DNA from: Halanaerobium salsuginis
GTDB lineage: Bacteria > Bacillota > Halanaerobiia > Halanaerobiales > Halanaerobiaceae
NCBI RefSeq assembly: GCF_900114545.1
Contig: NZ_FOTI01000003.1
Location: forward strand, 62,001-126,000
Direction: 5' to 3'
Length of the DNA: 64,000 bases
The notes beneath the pieces were generated by a model. That model was given only the letters and a program-made list of their open reading frames with translations, ran no database searches and was not told the DNA's origin. Every line of letters starts with the position of its first letter. The first letter of the stretch is position 1. Below are positions 19,401 through 28,664 of this stretch, in pieces. The position numbers were made by a program, and so were the translations under genes.

Positions 19401-19653
19401 GATAGCCAAGCCCCAGATTCCATTCTGAAACATCATCACTGCTAAACATGGTTCTAAAATCAGTATAAAAGATAGAGTCTTTACTGCTGATAAGTGGATA
19501 GACTATACCTACTTTACCTAAAGAGTCATCAGATTGAGTTCTCATTTCCAGATTAAAATTGGGCTGCCATAAATTGTTGCTTTCAGCAGCAGCACTAAAA
19601 TTAAAGCTAAAGATAACTCCCACTACAAGTAAAATTGTTAATAGTTTTTTCAA
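16462..19653 (-). CDS. Inverse-autotransporter-like beta-domain fused to a right-handed beta-helix
   Basis: The 1063-residue protein has a signal peptide (about 1-23, ending AAA-ES). Residues about 28-255 resemble the intimin/invasin beta-domain (LEMRTQSDDSLGKVGIVYPL, LGLGYRHK, VGGELLTKAADFRLNLYYP). A linker with PSQKSKLARRM leads to a passenger (about 305-1050) of Asn-rich, short repeating turns (ISNNSF, INNNQF, VINNTIND) typical of a parallel beta-helix. The arrangement of N-terminal barrel then passenger matches type Ve secretion. TTG start with AAGGGGG upstream. An adhesin or surface role is inference; no cysteines or catalytic motif were seen. Confidence 0.75.
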   Translation of the reverse strand: MKKLLTILLVVGVIFSFNFSAAAESNNLWQPNFNLEMRTQSDDSLGKVGIVYPLISSKDSIFYTDFRTMFSSDDVSEWNLGLGYRHKSANDKYILGGYVFRDYRDEYDADWNQWTVGGELLTKAADFRLNLYYPIKDEVLANSSRADQIITVGNELRYQASTLDTYYEALHGYDFEIGRRFSDNLPFDIGVYLRTFKFSGDDSEDVSGNGVKVNTQFGNPDKALWTFGFDWQDDDVRGNNFETTLGVSIPFGGQTAANRPSQKSKLARRMTEAPNRDIDIIVNQTKEVKKVISESAAVDPETGKTITSPFYVTVDGTGDGSKSNPAGLKDLSSGSGLNDNDIVVLLGDKGDFKLTDSLTLQNGNKLLSPGGAVRLGSAKNNSDLAYFKPTGTQATLTSANDINLIELAHNNTVSGINFVGSQDSNIIAINSELADNNSNNLTISNNSFSNLSQGIFIKNGHTNTVSNDSNSTKITINNNQFDNLALKAIHVSTENTADNQIEINNNSLIGEFNNGITVDTSYNKNDKLNIENNYLEAASASAISVHSGYSAESSQITVANNTIDQSNYGAIDVDLTSSTQAKITIANNQINQVTRPKSYKTIILKEAARYPGAIYLSANDIDQIETKVINNTINDSMSNGITIAYNNNNISKNKLIKNNADSIYSNKILVDNNIIKKSDGSAISIAADGYDNTEFTVSNNQIGQVLISSGLYGVSAISSSGAIALSANDIDQIKTQVINNIINDSETVGIKLDYYLNNNLSNSILIDNNIIQKSNESAIAAVTRDTLNTDLTISNNQIAYVSGRGIRYNEFIVNAIDTPTGAISVAGSSNLTSNINNNTIENSQIAGIIVDYRARNMTDQKSFTVDNTINSNNLGNIAGNAVELLYNKERSNTDDNYTLVKANTEITNNQVRFSGGSGVLVEALNFTNQADKLAFNVSNNLLNRSLSNGLVVLNEGIKDLQLKVNNNQFGYAGQYGINLESVINRNYDYDSDLYIYYPAQTTAAISGNIINQALAGGIGLYTESMGNELAKIIFDQEKVISENSFGSSIDPLIKETNHSEPTD
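17110..17900 (-). repeat. Internal repeats of about 107 codons in the beta-helix passenger
   Basis: Related units recur about every 310-320 bases. Two near-copies are clearest, around 17431-17500 and 17751-17820; they encode GAIALSANDIDQIKTQV and GAIYLSANDIDQIETKV. A more diverged third copy lies near 17110-17190. Each is followed by VINN-type turns and a VDNNII or IDNNII segment. The boundaries are approximate. Confidence 0.6.
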
Positions 19654-19730
19654 ATTTTTTCCCCCTTGATTAGTGTGCTAATTTTTTGATATTTTAGATA
19701 ATTCCTTTCTCATATTCAAAAAATTAATCT

Positions 19731-19758
19731 ATTATAAAGTAATTAGACATTTATTCAA
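19731..19758 (-). promoter_or_regulatory. Sigma-A promoter of the autotransporter gene
   Basis: On the minus strand, TTGAAT (19758-19753), a 16-base spacer and TATAAT (19736-19731), 78 bases before the TTG start. The 372-base gap 19654-20025 holds this promoter and the one for secA, with nothing else recognised. Confidence 0.55.
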
Positions 19759-19887
19759 AAAAACCTTTAAAAACTCTAAATTTTTTGCGATAATTTTCGA
19801 TATTTTAACTAAAGAAGAGATAATTATCCAATTTAAGAAAAATAATAAGAATTAATCTAATTCTAATCAGCAGCAGTAGCTTCTTAA

Positions 19888-19916
19888 TTGAGTTTTAATA
19901 TTTAAGATGATATAAT
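19888..19916 (+). promoter_or_regulatory. Sigma-A promoter of secA
   Basis: TTGAGT (19888-19893), 17 bases, then TATAAT (19911-19916), about 110 bases before the secA start. It is divergent from the autotransporter promoter. Confidence 0.65.
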
Positions 19917-20025
19917 TAATTTGATTGTAATAGCAGTTAGACAGGCAAATTCACTGACGATAAAAATTAATTAAAATCCAGCTAGCTATTCAGTAGCTGC
20001 TTAGATTGATTAGGGAGGAAGTAAA

Positions 20026-22590
20026 ATGTTTAAGTTCCTCAAGAACTTATTTAAAGATCCAAATCAGAAACAACTAGAGAAATTAGCACCAACTGTAAAA
20101 GCAATAAATGATTTAGAACCGACTATGCAGAGCTTATCAGACGATGAACTACAGGCCAAAACTGCTGAGTTTAAGCAGCGTTATCAGCAAGGAGAAACTC
20201 TCGATGACCTGCTTCCAGAAGCCTTTGCGGTAGTCAGAGAAGCTTCTCAACGTTCAACAGAAGGTCAGCTGCGCCACTTTGATGTGCAGCTTTTGGGTGG
20301 AATAGTTTTACATCAGGGTAAGATAGCTGAGATGAAGACTGGAGAAGGTAAGACACTTGCTGCTACTCTACCAGTATATTTAAATGCACTGGCAGGTCAA
20401 GGTGTACATGTAGTAACAGTTAATGATTATCTGGCTGCTCGTGATAGTGAGTGGATGGGTAGAATATATCAGTTTTTAGGTCTAAGTGTTGGAGTGATTT
20501 TAAATGGAATGACACCAGCAGAACGCCGCCAGGCTTATCGCTGTGATATTACTTATGGAACTAATAATGAGTTTGGTTTTGATTATCTGCGTGATAATAT
20601 GGCATACCGCGAAGAAGAGTTAGTTCAGCGTGGACATCACTACGCTATTTTAGATGAGGTTGATAGTATTTTGATTGATGAAGCCAGAACACCGCTGATT
20701 ATTTCAGGACCTGTTCAGGAAAAAAGTTCTGATTACCGTAAATTCAATCGAGTAATTCCTAACTTAGCAAAAGAAGTAGATTATGAAATTGATGAGAAAA
20801 ATAAATTAGTAACCTTGACTGAAGCAGGAGTTAAAAAAGCAGAGAAAAAATTAAATGTAGATAATCTTTATTCAGAAGAAAACTTTCAGCTGAATCATCA
20901 ATTAAATCAAGCCTTAAAAGCCCATACTTTAATGAAAAAAGATCGGGACTATATAGTTAAAGATGGTCTGGTCAAGATTGTTGACGAATTTACTGGCCGG
21001 GTGATGGAAGGCCGTCGCTATAGTGAGGGTTTACACCAGGCAATTGAAGCAAAAGAAGGAGTAGAAGTACAAAAAGGGAGTCAGACTTTTGCTAAAATAA
21101 CCTTACAGAATTTTTTTCGAATGTATGATAAATTAGCTGGTATGACAGGTACTGCTGAAACAGAAGAAGAAGAATTTATTAAAATCTATGATATGTCAGT
21201 TGTTGTTATTCCAACTAATGAGCCTATGATCAGAGATGATATGGCAGACTTAGTTTTTACAAATAAAGCTGCTAAGTATCGTGCTGCCATTGCAAAAATT
21301 AAAGAACTTTATCAAAAGGGACAGCCTGTTTTAGTTGGAACTGCAGATATTGAGAATTCAGAAATGCTTAGTCAGCAGTTAAAAAGAGAACGAATACCGC
21401 ATCAGGTTTTAAATGCTAAGAATCATGAACGCGAAGCTGAAATTGTCAAAGACGCAGGTCAAAAAAATAGTGTAACAATTGCTACTAATATGGCAGGTCG
21501 GGGAACAGATATTGTTCTGGGACCTGAAGTTAAAAAGTTAGGTGGCTTACATGTCTTGGGGACAGAAAGACATGAAAGCCGTCGGATTGATAATCAGCTC
21601 CGCGGTCGGGCAGGACGTCAAGGTGATCCTGGCTCTTCTCAGTTTTATGTGTCGCTAGAAGATGATTTATTGCGGTTGTTTGGCTCTGATAAGATAAATG
21701 GTTTACTTGATAAACTTGGTGTTGAAGAAGACCAGCCAGTTGAGCATAAATTGATTTCTAATTCTATCGAAAGAGCTCAGCAAAAAGTCGAAGGTCGTAA
21801 TTTTGATATCAGAAAAGCAATTTTGGAATACGATGATGTTTTAAATAAGCAGCGTGAAGTTATTTATAGTCAGCGTAGAACTTTATTAACAACTCCTGAT
21901 CTGGAAGATAAAATTGCCGGCATGTTAAAGCAATTGCTGGATAATGTTCTAGATATGTTTATGTCAGAAGATCTTCATCCTGATGAATGGGACTTAACTG
22001 GTATGGTTGAGTATTTAAGTGGGATTGGACTTGCTGCTAATTTAGTTGCAGCAGATTTAGCTAAACTATCCCTTCCAGAAATAAAAGAGAAGGTTTATCT
22101 GCAGGCTTTAGCCTCGTATCAGGAAAAGAGAGAACAGGTTGATTCAGAAAGATTTGAGGAAATTATTAAATTCCTTTGTTTACGAGTCATTGATCGCAAG
22201 TGGATGACTCATCTTGATAATATGGATGAATTAAGGCAGGGAATTGGTTTGCGAGCATATGGTCAGAAGGATCCTCTAACTGAATATAAATTTGAATCAT
22301 TTGATATGTTTAATGAGTTAACTGCTTCAATTCGGGAAGATATAATTGAAACTGCCTTTAAAATTGAAGTTGAGCAAAAAGGCCCCCAAACACAGCAGCT
22401 GAATCAAAGACAGCTTAATTACTCATCTCCAGAAAATGCACTTAGCTCTGGTAGTAAGAGTAGTTCAACCTCAAATGCTGGTGATGGTAGTATTGGTAAA
22501 AATACAGTTGTTAAAGCTGAAGAGCCAGGTAGAAATGATCCCTGTCCCTGTGGAAGTGGCAAAAAATATAAAAAATGCTGTGGGAGATGA
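20026..22590 (+). CDS. secA: Preprotein translocase ATPase SecA
   Basis: Motor of the Sec export pathway, working with SecYEG at the cytoplasmic membrane. Seen: Walker A in [35 protein letters not shown], the helicase motif [18 protein letters not shown], and the C-terminal zinc-binding tail [16 protein letters not shown]. The length of 854 residues is typical. The start is ATG with AGGGAGGAAG upstream. It is followed four bases later by prfB, a conserved Firmicute arrangement. The many exported envelope proteins in this window would depend on it. Confidence 0.96.
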   Translation: MFKFLKNLFKDPNQKQLEKLAPTVKAINDLEPTMQSLSDDELQAKTAEFKQRYQQGETLDDLLPEAFAVVREASQRSTEGQLRHFDVQLLGGIVLHQGKIAEMKTGEGKTLAATLPVYLNALAGQGVHVVTVNDYLAARDSEWMGRIYQFLGLSVGVILNGMTPAERRQAYRCDITYGTNNEFGFDYLRDNMAYREEELVQRGHHYAILDEVDSILIDEARTPLIISGPVQEKSSDYRKFNRVIPNLAKEVDYEIDEKNKLVTLTEAGVKKAEKKLNVDNLYSEENFQLNHQLNQALKAHTLMKKDRDYIVKDGLVKIVDEFTGRVMEGRRYSEGLHQAIEAKEGVEVQKGSQTFAKITLQNFFRMYDKLAGMTGTAETEEEEFIKIYDMSVVVIPTNEPMIRDDMADLVFTNKAAKYRAAIAKIKELYQKGQPVLVGTADIENSEMLSQQLKRERIPHQVLNAKNHEREAEIVKDAGQKNSVTIATNMAGRGTDIVLGPEVKKLGGLHVLGTERHESRRIDNQLRGRAGRQGDPGSSQFYVSLEDDLLRLFGSDKINGLLDKLGVEEDQPVEHKLISNSIERAQQKVEGRNFDIRKAILEYDDVLNKQREVIYSQRRTLLTTPDLEDKIAGMLKQLLDNVLDMFMSEDLHPDEWDLTGMVEYLSGIGLAANLVAADLAKLSLPEIKEKVYLQALASYQEKREQVDSERFEEIIKFLCLRVIDRKWMTHLDNMDELRQGIGLRAYGQKDPLTEYKFESFDMFNELTASIREDIIETAFKIEVEQKGPQTQQLNQRQLNYSSPENALSSGSKSSSTSNAGDGSIGKNTVVKAEEPGRNDPCPCGSGKKYKKCCGR

Positions 22591-22594
22591 TTAA

Positions 22595-23693
22595 ATGGAG
22601 ACTAATTTTAAAAATAAACTAATCGACTTAAAAGAACGTTTTGCTGATTTGAGTGATTTACTTTGACCGGGATCAATTAAAAATAAAGAAAGAAAAAATT
22701 GAAAAAGAAATGGCAGCAGCAGACTTCTGGGATGATCAAGAAAATGCTCGTCAGAAATCAAGACAGCTAGATCGAATAAAAAAACGTTTAAAAATAATTG
22801 ATTCTTTAGCAGAACGTTTTGAAGAAGCTGAAGTATATTTAGAGCTGGCAGCTGAGTCTGCTGCTGATCTAACAGCTGAATTAAAAGATACCTTTCAGCA
22901 GTTAGAAAAAGAGTTAGCAAAACTTGAGTTAAAATTACGGTTAAATGAGCCTTATGATGACAGTAATGCTATTTTAGCTATTCATCCTGGTGCTGGAGGA
23001 ACAGAATCACAAGATTGGGCCCAGATGCTGCTAAGAATGTACAGTCGTTGGGCAGAGGCAAATGATTATCAGCTGGAAACACTTGATTTTAATCCGGGCG
23101 ATGAAGCTGGTATTAAAAGTGTAACTTTGCTTATTTCTGGAGATTATGCTTATGGTTATTTAAAGGGAGAACGTGGTGTGCATCGTCTGGTCAGAATTTC
23201 TCCTTTTGACTCTTCAGGGCGACGACATACCTCTTTTGCTTCAGTTGATGTTATGCCTGAACTTGATGATCAACTGCAGGTGGAGATTGATGAAAATGAT
23301 TTAAAGATAGATACTTATCGTGCCAGTGGAGCTGGAGGACAGCATGTTAATAAAACTGATTCGGCTGTACGAATAACTCATCTACCTACTGGTGTTGTTG
23401 TCCAGTGTCAAAATGAGCGTTCTCAACATAAAAATAAAGCAACTGCTATGAAAGTTTTAACAGCTAAACTGCTTGAATTAAAAGAAGAAGCTCAGGCTGA
23501 AAAAATCGATGAATTAAGTGGTGAACATAAAGAAATTGCCTGGGGTAGCCAGATTAGATCTTATGTTTTTCACCCTTATAATTTAATTAAAGACCATCGA
23601 ACCAATTTTGAAGAAGGTAATGTTAGTAAAGTTATGGATGGTTATTTAGATGATTTTATAGAAGAATATCTACGCTTACAGAGTAAGCAATAG
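22595..23693 (+). CDS. prfB: Peptide chain release factor 2, programmed +1 frameshift
   Basis: Release factor for UAA and UGA. It starts at ATG 22595 and reads 23 codons to CTT (22661-22663) followed by in-frame TGA (22664-22666) and C. A +1 slip continues at GAC 22665 to the stop at 23693, giving 365 residues. The coding parts are therefore 22595-22663 and 22665-23693. Downstream are the SPF stop-recognition motif ([11 protein letters not shown]) and the GGQ catalytic loop ([17 protein letters not shown]). The upstream GAGTGA could act as the stimulatory internal Shine-Dalgarno, though weaker than in E. coli. Frameshifting makes RF2 self-limiting, relevant here because RF2 competes with selenocysteine at UGA. 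Confidence 0.93.
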
Positions 23694-23763
23694 GCCCTTT
23701 TTTGCAGTAGTGGCTGGTCTAAACTTAATCGATTTGATATTATCAAGAAATAGGTGAAGATAC

Positions 23764-25719
23764 TTGAAAAAAATTTTGCTTTTAATAATTATAATAACTC
23801 TTATTTTTGCTGGGGCAGGACTTAAGGCTAGAGTTAATTATTTTGCTCAGCAAAAAGGGATTGAGATTGTTTTTGATGGTGACAGTTATCTTGAATTAAA
23901 ATCACTTGTACCACAATTAACTATGCAAAAACTACAGGAAGCTGGTGTGACAGGATTTGCTGTTTATCAGCAGACTTTAAAAGATCTACTCGAAAATGGT
24001 AGTCTGCAGAAAATTGATCAGATTAATTTTGCTTTCTTACAGCAGGAATTAAGGACTAAACTCCAGGCATCTAATCTAGATCTACAGCAGTCAGCCAATA
24101 CAGCTCTTTTTATGGCTGTAAATCCTAATCTAATTGAACAGCTTAAAAATTTGGCACCAGAATTAGAAGCTGATTATCAGGTTCATTCATTTGAAATAGC
24201 TGATCAGTATTTTCTCTATTTTCCTCACTGGCATAAAACCTTAGAAAATTTAAGTCTTGGCTATAATCAGCACTTAGTTGATCAAGCTCAAAAAGCTGGT
24301 CTAAAAATTGCCTATCGGAGTGGAAACAAATTAAATGCCTTTGCTGTTTTAAAAAATAGTATTGCTGCTATTAAGCCGCAGTTATTAATTTTTGATGGTG
24401 ATGAAGTAACTGGTTATCCAGCTGATTTAAGAAAAACTGCTGAGTTAATTAAGCAAAATAAGCTTATTTATGGTAATATTGAAGCATTTATTGCTGATCA
24501 GTCGGGAGCAGATAAGTTAACTAAACTAACTAATTTTAAACTCCTGCGCACTCATAGTATGCAGCAGGAAGAAGTTGAAAAGTCAACTAAAGCTAAAATT
24601 ATTGAACGCTATTTATTAGCAGTCCGGGAACGAGCTGTTAAAATAATTTATCATAAACCTTTTCTAAAAGGTGATAAATTGCTGGAGCGTAATCTTGATT
24701 TATTAAACAGTTTAGAAAGTGATTTAAAGACAGCTGGTTATCAAATTGGCCAGGCCAGACCTCTCGGATATTTTAACTCAAGCAGACTTAATTTAGTATT
24801 TGTTTTATTCGGAGTAACAGCTGCCGGGATTTTATTGCTTTACTATTTTGTTGGCTGTCGTTATTTAAAAGCATTAACTTTATTCTTTTTAGCAACTGGT
24901 TTAATGGCTTTAGTTTTAATTAATTTAGATAAAATTATTTTACTGCGTCAGATAATAGCATTTGCAGCAGCGATTATTTTTCCTTCTTTAGCAATAATAG
25001 CTTTTCTGTTAAATAATAAAGCAGGGGTAGCTGATCTTAAAAAAGATAAATTAGTTTTTTTAATTTTTAACTATACAGCAGCTTTTTTAACTGCTTTAGC
25101 AGGAGCTATTTTTGTCAGTGCTGCTTTAAATACTAGTGATTTTATCTTTAAAGTTAATAACTTCCGTGGGATAAAGTTAGCCTTTTTGTTACCACTGGTT
25201 TTAATTAGTTTTTATTTTATAGTTCAACCAGCCAAGCATAATTTTACTGGTAAGCTACCTTTGCTTTTAGAGAAAAATATTAAAGTTAAGCATCTAATTT
25301 TAGCTGCTGGCTTAGCTCTTTTAGCTGTAATATATATTGGTCGAACAGGAAATTTCCCGTTATTGCCTGTGCCTGCCTGGGAGTTAACTATTAGAAGTTT
25401 ATTGGCCAAAATTCTCTATGTAAGACCTCGCTTTAAAGAATTTTTAATTGGCTATCCACTTTTAATTTTTGCTCTTTATTTAAATGGAGAACAGAAAAAG
25501 AAACTTATTTTTTATCCATTATTAATGTTGGCTTCAGTTGGAGTAATTACAACTGTTAATACTTTTTCTCATCTTCACACACCAGTATTAATTTCATTAT
25601 TTAGAACTTTTCATTCTTACTGGTTAGCATTAATTATTGGTAGTTTATTAATTTTATTTTATAAAGTGTTGCTTAAGCTCTGGCATAAATATAGTTATTT
25701 ATTTAAAGCTGCAAATTAA
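23764..25719 (+). CDS. DUF5693-type polytopic membrane protein
   Basis: The 651-residue protein starts with TTG. It has an N-terminal membrane anchor (residues 3-20) and an extracytoplasmic domain (about 25-340) with repeated QxLxxLL elements. About nine hydrophobic helices follow from residue 345 to the end (LNLVFVLFGVTAAGILLLYYF, then LIFALYL and ALIIGSLLILFY). The family has no known reaction but is commonly found directly before csaB in Firmicutes, as here (86 bases). This suggests a part in synthesis or export of a pyruvylated cell-wall polymer. The role is inferred only from neighbourhood. Confidence 0.6.
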   Translation: MKKILLLIIIITLIFAGAGLKARVNYFAQQKGIEIVFDGDSYLELKSLVPQLTMQKLQEAGVTGFAVYQQTLKDLLENGSLQKIDQINFAFLQQELRTKLQASNLDLQQSANTALFMAVNPNLIEQLKNLAPELEADYQVHSFEIADQYFLYFPHWHKTLENLSLGYNQHLVDQAQKAGLKIAYRSGNKLNAFAVLKNSIAAIKPQLLIFDGDEVTGYPADLRKTAELIKQNKLIYGNIEAFIADQSGADKLTKLTNFKLLRTHSMQQEEVEKSTKAKIIERYLLAVRERAVKIIYHKPFLKGDKLLERNLDLLNSLESDLKTAGYQIGQARPLGYFNSSRLNLVFVLFGVTAAGILLLYYFVGCRYLKALTLFFLATGLMALVLINLDKIILLRQIIAFAAAIIFPSLAIIAFLLNNKAGVADLKKDKLVFLIFNYTAAFLTALAGAIFVSAALNTSDFIFKVNNFRGIKLAFLLPLVLISFYFIVQPAKHNFTGKLPLLLEKNIKVKHLILAAGLALLAVIYIGRTGNFPLLPVPAWELTIRSLLAKILYVRPRFKEFLIGYPLLIFALYLNGEQKKKLIFYPLLMLASVGVITTVNTFSHLHTPVLISLFRTFHSYWLALIIGSLLILFYKVLLKLWHKYSYLFKAAN

Positions 25720-25805
25720 AACAACTTGGTCTTGATTGCGGACTAAAAAAACAAACTGGCTTGTAATTTTAAGCAAAAGAATCAGGACAGGATGGTTAAA
25801 AATAC

Positions 25806-26858
25806 ATGAAAAAAATTGTTATTTCAGGTTATTATGGATTTGAGAATCTTGGTGATGAGGCAGTTCTGGAGGGGATTATAACTTTATTGGGAGCAGCTGA
25901 AGTAGAGATAACTGTTTTATCTGCCCGGCCAGAAATTACTAGTAAAAGATATGGAGTTAAATCGATTGGCCGTTATTCTATAATACAGATTTTAGCTGCT
26001 CTAGCAGAAGCGGATTTATTTATTAGTGGAGGAGGTAGCCTGTTACAGGATGTAACTGGCAGCTTCTCTGTACCCTATTATCTATCATTAGCCTGGCTGG
26101 CTAAATTGCAGGGGGTAAAAACTATTTACTATGCTCAAGGAGCTGGTCCGTTAAATAAATTTTGGAGCCGCAAACTTACTGCACTAAGTTTAAATAGATT
26201 TAATCTGCTGGGAGTTAGAGATCAAGGGTCTTATAATTTATTAAAACAAATTGGAGTTAAGCAAAAGCTTAATCTGACTGTTGATCCAGTTTTTGCTTTA
26301 GCTGATTTTGAATATAATTTACATAAAAAAATTAAAGGTAAGTTAGAAATTGGAGTTGCTGTCCGGCCCTGGTCAGCAGATTATATATCAGAATTGGCAG
26401 CTGGATTAAATAGATTTTCAGCTGAAAGCAGCTGTAAATTTTTGCTGTTTTCTTTTCATAAAGGCAGTGATGAAAAAACAGCAGTCCAATTGCAGAAGCT
26501 TTTAAAAGCTGAATCAGAATTGGTTAAACTTCCTAACCAACCGAATAAAGCTCTCAGCTTTTTTAGTGAGCTTGATCTTTTTGTTGGTGTTAGATTGCAC
26601 AGCCTCATTTTTGCTTTATTAAATCAAATTCCACTGCTGGCTATTAGCTATGATCCTAAAGTAACTGGCCTAATGGCTGATCTAGATAGTTTGCCCTGCC
26701 TTGAAATCACAGAACTAAAGGCAGCTCAAGTTACAACTGCTCTGACTGAATTACATGAGCAGAGATATCAGCTTAGAAAAGAAATTAAAACATATCTTAA
26801 ACAGCAAAAACAGCAGGCTAATGTTTTTGCCCGGATGGTCTTGGAGGTAATTAGTTAG
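25806..26858 (+). CDS. csaB: Polysaccharide pyruvyl transferase CsaB
   Basis: Adds pyruvyl ketal groups to a secondary cell-wall polymer, the anchor for SLH-domain proteins. The N-terminus is KKIVISGYYGFENLGDEAVLEG, a family hallmark. A glycosyltransferase-B-like fold follows, with SGGGSLLQDVTGS, YAQGAGPL and VRLHSLIFALL. The length of 350 residues is normal. ATG start with AGGATGG upstream. It overlaps the following tagA by one base. In diderm Firmicutes such anchoring can tether the outer membrane through OmpM/SLH proteins, a possible role here. Confidence 0.88.
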   Translation: MKKIVISGYYGFENLGDEAVLEGIITLLGAAEVEITVLSARPEITSKRYGVKSIGRYSIIQILAALAEADLFISGGGSLLQDVTGSFSVPYYLSLAWLAKLQGVKTIYYAQGAGPLNKFWSRKLTALSLNRFNLLGVRDQGSYNLLKQIGVKQKLNLTVDPVFALADFEYNLHKKIKGKLEIGVAVRPWSADYISELAAGLNRFSAESSCKFLLFSFHKGSDEKTAVQLQKLLKAESELVKLPNQPNKALSFFSELDLFVGVRLHSLIFALLNQIPLLAISYDPKVTGLMADLDSLPCLEITELKAAQVTTALTELHEQRYQLRKEIKTYLKQQKQQANVFARMVLEVIS

Positions 26859-27598
26859 TGAGAACTACACTTAAAATTTTAGGAGTAAAAATTGACATAC
26901 TTGACCTGACTGGAGCCGTAAATAGAGTTATTGAATTTACCAAACAAGATTCAGCTGCTAGGCCTGCTCTAATAGTTACCCCTAACTCGGAGATGTTAGC
27001 TTTAGCCAGTTCAGATCAGGAATTGTTTAATATTTTAAACTCAGCCCAATTAGCAACAGCCGATGGAATTGGAGTTGTAATTGCGGCCAGAATTATGGGA
27101 CAACAGCTGCCCGAACGGGTAGCTGGATTTGATCTTATGCAGCAGCTTCTGGCAAACTCAGCGTCTGGTGAAAGAAGTTTTTATTTTCTGGGCAGTAAAC
27201 CGGGAGTAGTTGACCAGGCAGTAAATAATTTGCAAGAGCACTATCCCGATCTAAATATTTCTGGTTATCATCATGGTTATCTTAACCAAGAGAATACAGC
27301 CGAAGTATTGCAAGAAATAAATCAGCAGCAGCCTGATCTTTTGCTGGTTGGAATGGGAGCACCGCTTCAGGAAAAATTTCTGGCGGCTAATCTTTCTCGT
27401 CTAAAAGTTAAGGCTGCTTTTACTGTTGGAGGAAGTTTTGATGTAATAGCGGGGCAGGTTAATCGAGCTCCTCGCTGGATGCAAAAAGCTGGTCTGGAAT
27501 GGCTTTATCGGTTGTTACAGGAGCCAAGTCGTTTGGGGAGAATGATGGCTCTGCCTTATTTTGTTTATTTAGTTTTGAAAAATAGATTTATCAAATAA
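26858..27598 (+). CDS. tagA: WecG/TagA/CpsF-family glycosyltransferase
   Basis: Transfers N-acetylmannosamine or a related sugar onto a lipid-linked GlcNAc. Motifs in order: ILDLTGAVNRVIEF, VTPNSEMLALA, TADGIGVVIAARIMG, FYFLGSKPGVVDQA, GMGAPLQEKF, and GGSFDVIAGQVNRAPRWM near the end. The length of 246 residues is standard. The GTG start overlaps the csaB stop by one base (TAGTG), indicating coupling. Together with csaB it points to a teichoic-acid-like or secondary wall polymer pathway. Confidence 0.88.
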   Translation: MRTTLKILGVKIDILDLTGAVNRVIEFTKQDSAARPALIVTPNSEMLALASSDQELFNILNSAQLATADGIGVVIAARIMGQQLPERVAGFDLMQQLLANSASGERSFYFLGSKPGVVDQAVNNLQEHYPDLNISGYHHGYLNQENTAEVLQEINQQQPDLLLVGMGAPLQEKFLAANLSRLKVKAAFTVGGSFDVIAGQVNRAPRWMQKAGLEWLYRLLQEPSRLGRMMALPYFVYLVLKNRFIK

Positions 27599-27735
27599 TC
27601 TTTAAATTCAGCAAAACAAGTTGAAAAGTTAATCAAACTGAGGATTATCATAAAGAAGTAAGGAGAAAAACTTGCAAATTAAGCTATAATGTTTAATAAT
27701 AAAAGGTATTAGATTTATGCAGAGGGGGATGAGCT

Positions 27736-28578
27736 TTGAACAAAAGAACTATTATTGATTACCTTGGTATAACTCTGGGGTCTTTCTTGATAGCACTTGC
27801 CCTAACTACTTTTTTAGTGCCCAATAGAATTGCTGCGGGAGGGGTAAGTGGTCTGGCAACAGTTATCTATTATTTAACTGATTTTCCGATTGGTATTACA
27901 ATGCTTTTAATTAATATTCCACTCTTTATTGCAGGAGTTAAAATATTAGGAGGGGGATTCGGCACTAGAACAGTCTATGGTATTATAACATTATCAATTT
28001 TTACAGATTTCTTGCAGCCTCATATGACTGCTCTAACTAACGATCTTCTTTTAGCTTCGATTTATGGAGGAGTCTTAGGTGGGATTGGTTTAGGAATAGT
28101 TTTTCGATCCCGGGGAACTACTGGTGGAACTGATATGGTATCTGCTTTGATTAATCATTTTACTGGAATAACAGTTGGTGAGGGCTTGTTAATAGCAGAT
28201 GGCTGTGTAGTTGCTTTAGCAGGGATATTTTTTAATCTTGAAGTGGCTTTATATGCTGCAATAACTATTTTTATTAACTCTAGAACAGTTGATATTGTGC
28301 AGGAAGGTCTTAATTTCAAAAAAGGTGTTTTAATAATTTCTGAACAACCAACTGCTATTAAACAGATGGTAGTAAATGATCTTAATCGTGGGGTAACTCG
28401 CTTTGAAGCTAAAGGGGGCTACACTGGTAACAAAAAAGAAGTATTACTTTGTGTGATATCTCGTTCTGAAGTATCTGAACTGAAAAAAGCAGTTTCTGAA
28501 ATAGATAAAAATGCATTTGTAATTATTAATAATGTTCATGAGGTTCTTGGAGAAGGTTTTACTGAAATAGTTCACTAA
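27736..28578 (+). CDS. YitT family membrane protein (DUF161/DUF2179)
   Basis: Residues 8-170 hold five or six hydrophobic helices (LGITLGSFLIALALTTFL, then GGVLGGIGLGIVF). The cytoplasmic C-terminal domain (about 190-280) ends with FVIINNVHEVLGEGF, typical of DUF2179. YitT proteins are widespread Firmicute membrane proteins of unsettled function; some are proposed transporters. TTG start with AGAGGGGGATG upstream. It is followed by a protease gene 86 bases on. No clear terminator separates the two. Confidence 0.8.
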   Translation: MNKRTIIDYLGITLGSFLIALALTTFLVPNRIAAGGVSGLATVIYYLTDFPIGITMLLINIPLFIAGVKILGGGFGTRTVYGIITLSIFTDFLQPHMTALTNDLLLASIYGGVLGGIGLGIVFRSRGTTGGTDMVSALINHFTGITVGEGLLIADGCVVALAGIFFNLEVALYAAITIFINSRTVDIVQEGLNFKKGVLIISEQPTAIKQMVVNDLNRGVTRFEAKGGYTGNKKEVLLCVISRSEVSELKKAVSEIDKNAFVIINNVHEVLGEGFTEIVH

Positions 28579-28664
28579 CTGCTGACTGAAGCTGTTTTTT
28601 GAGCAGTTAATAAAAGCATGACTCTATTATTCAGCCAGGAGAATTTATTAAATTAAGGGAGCAG

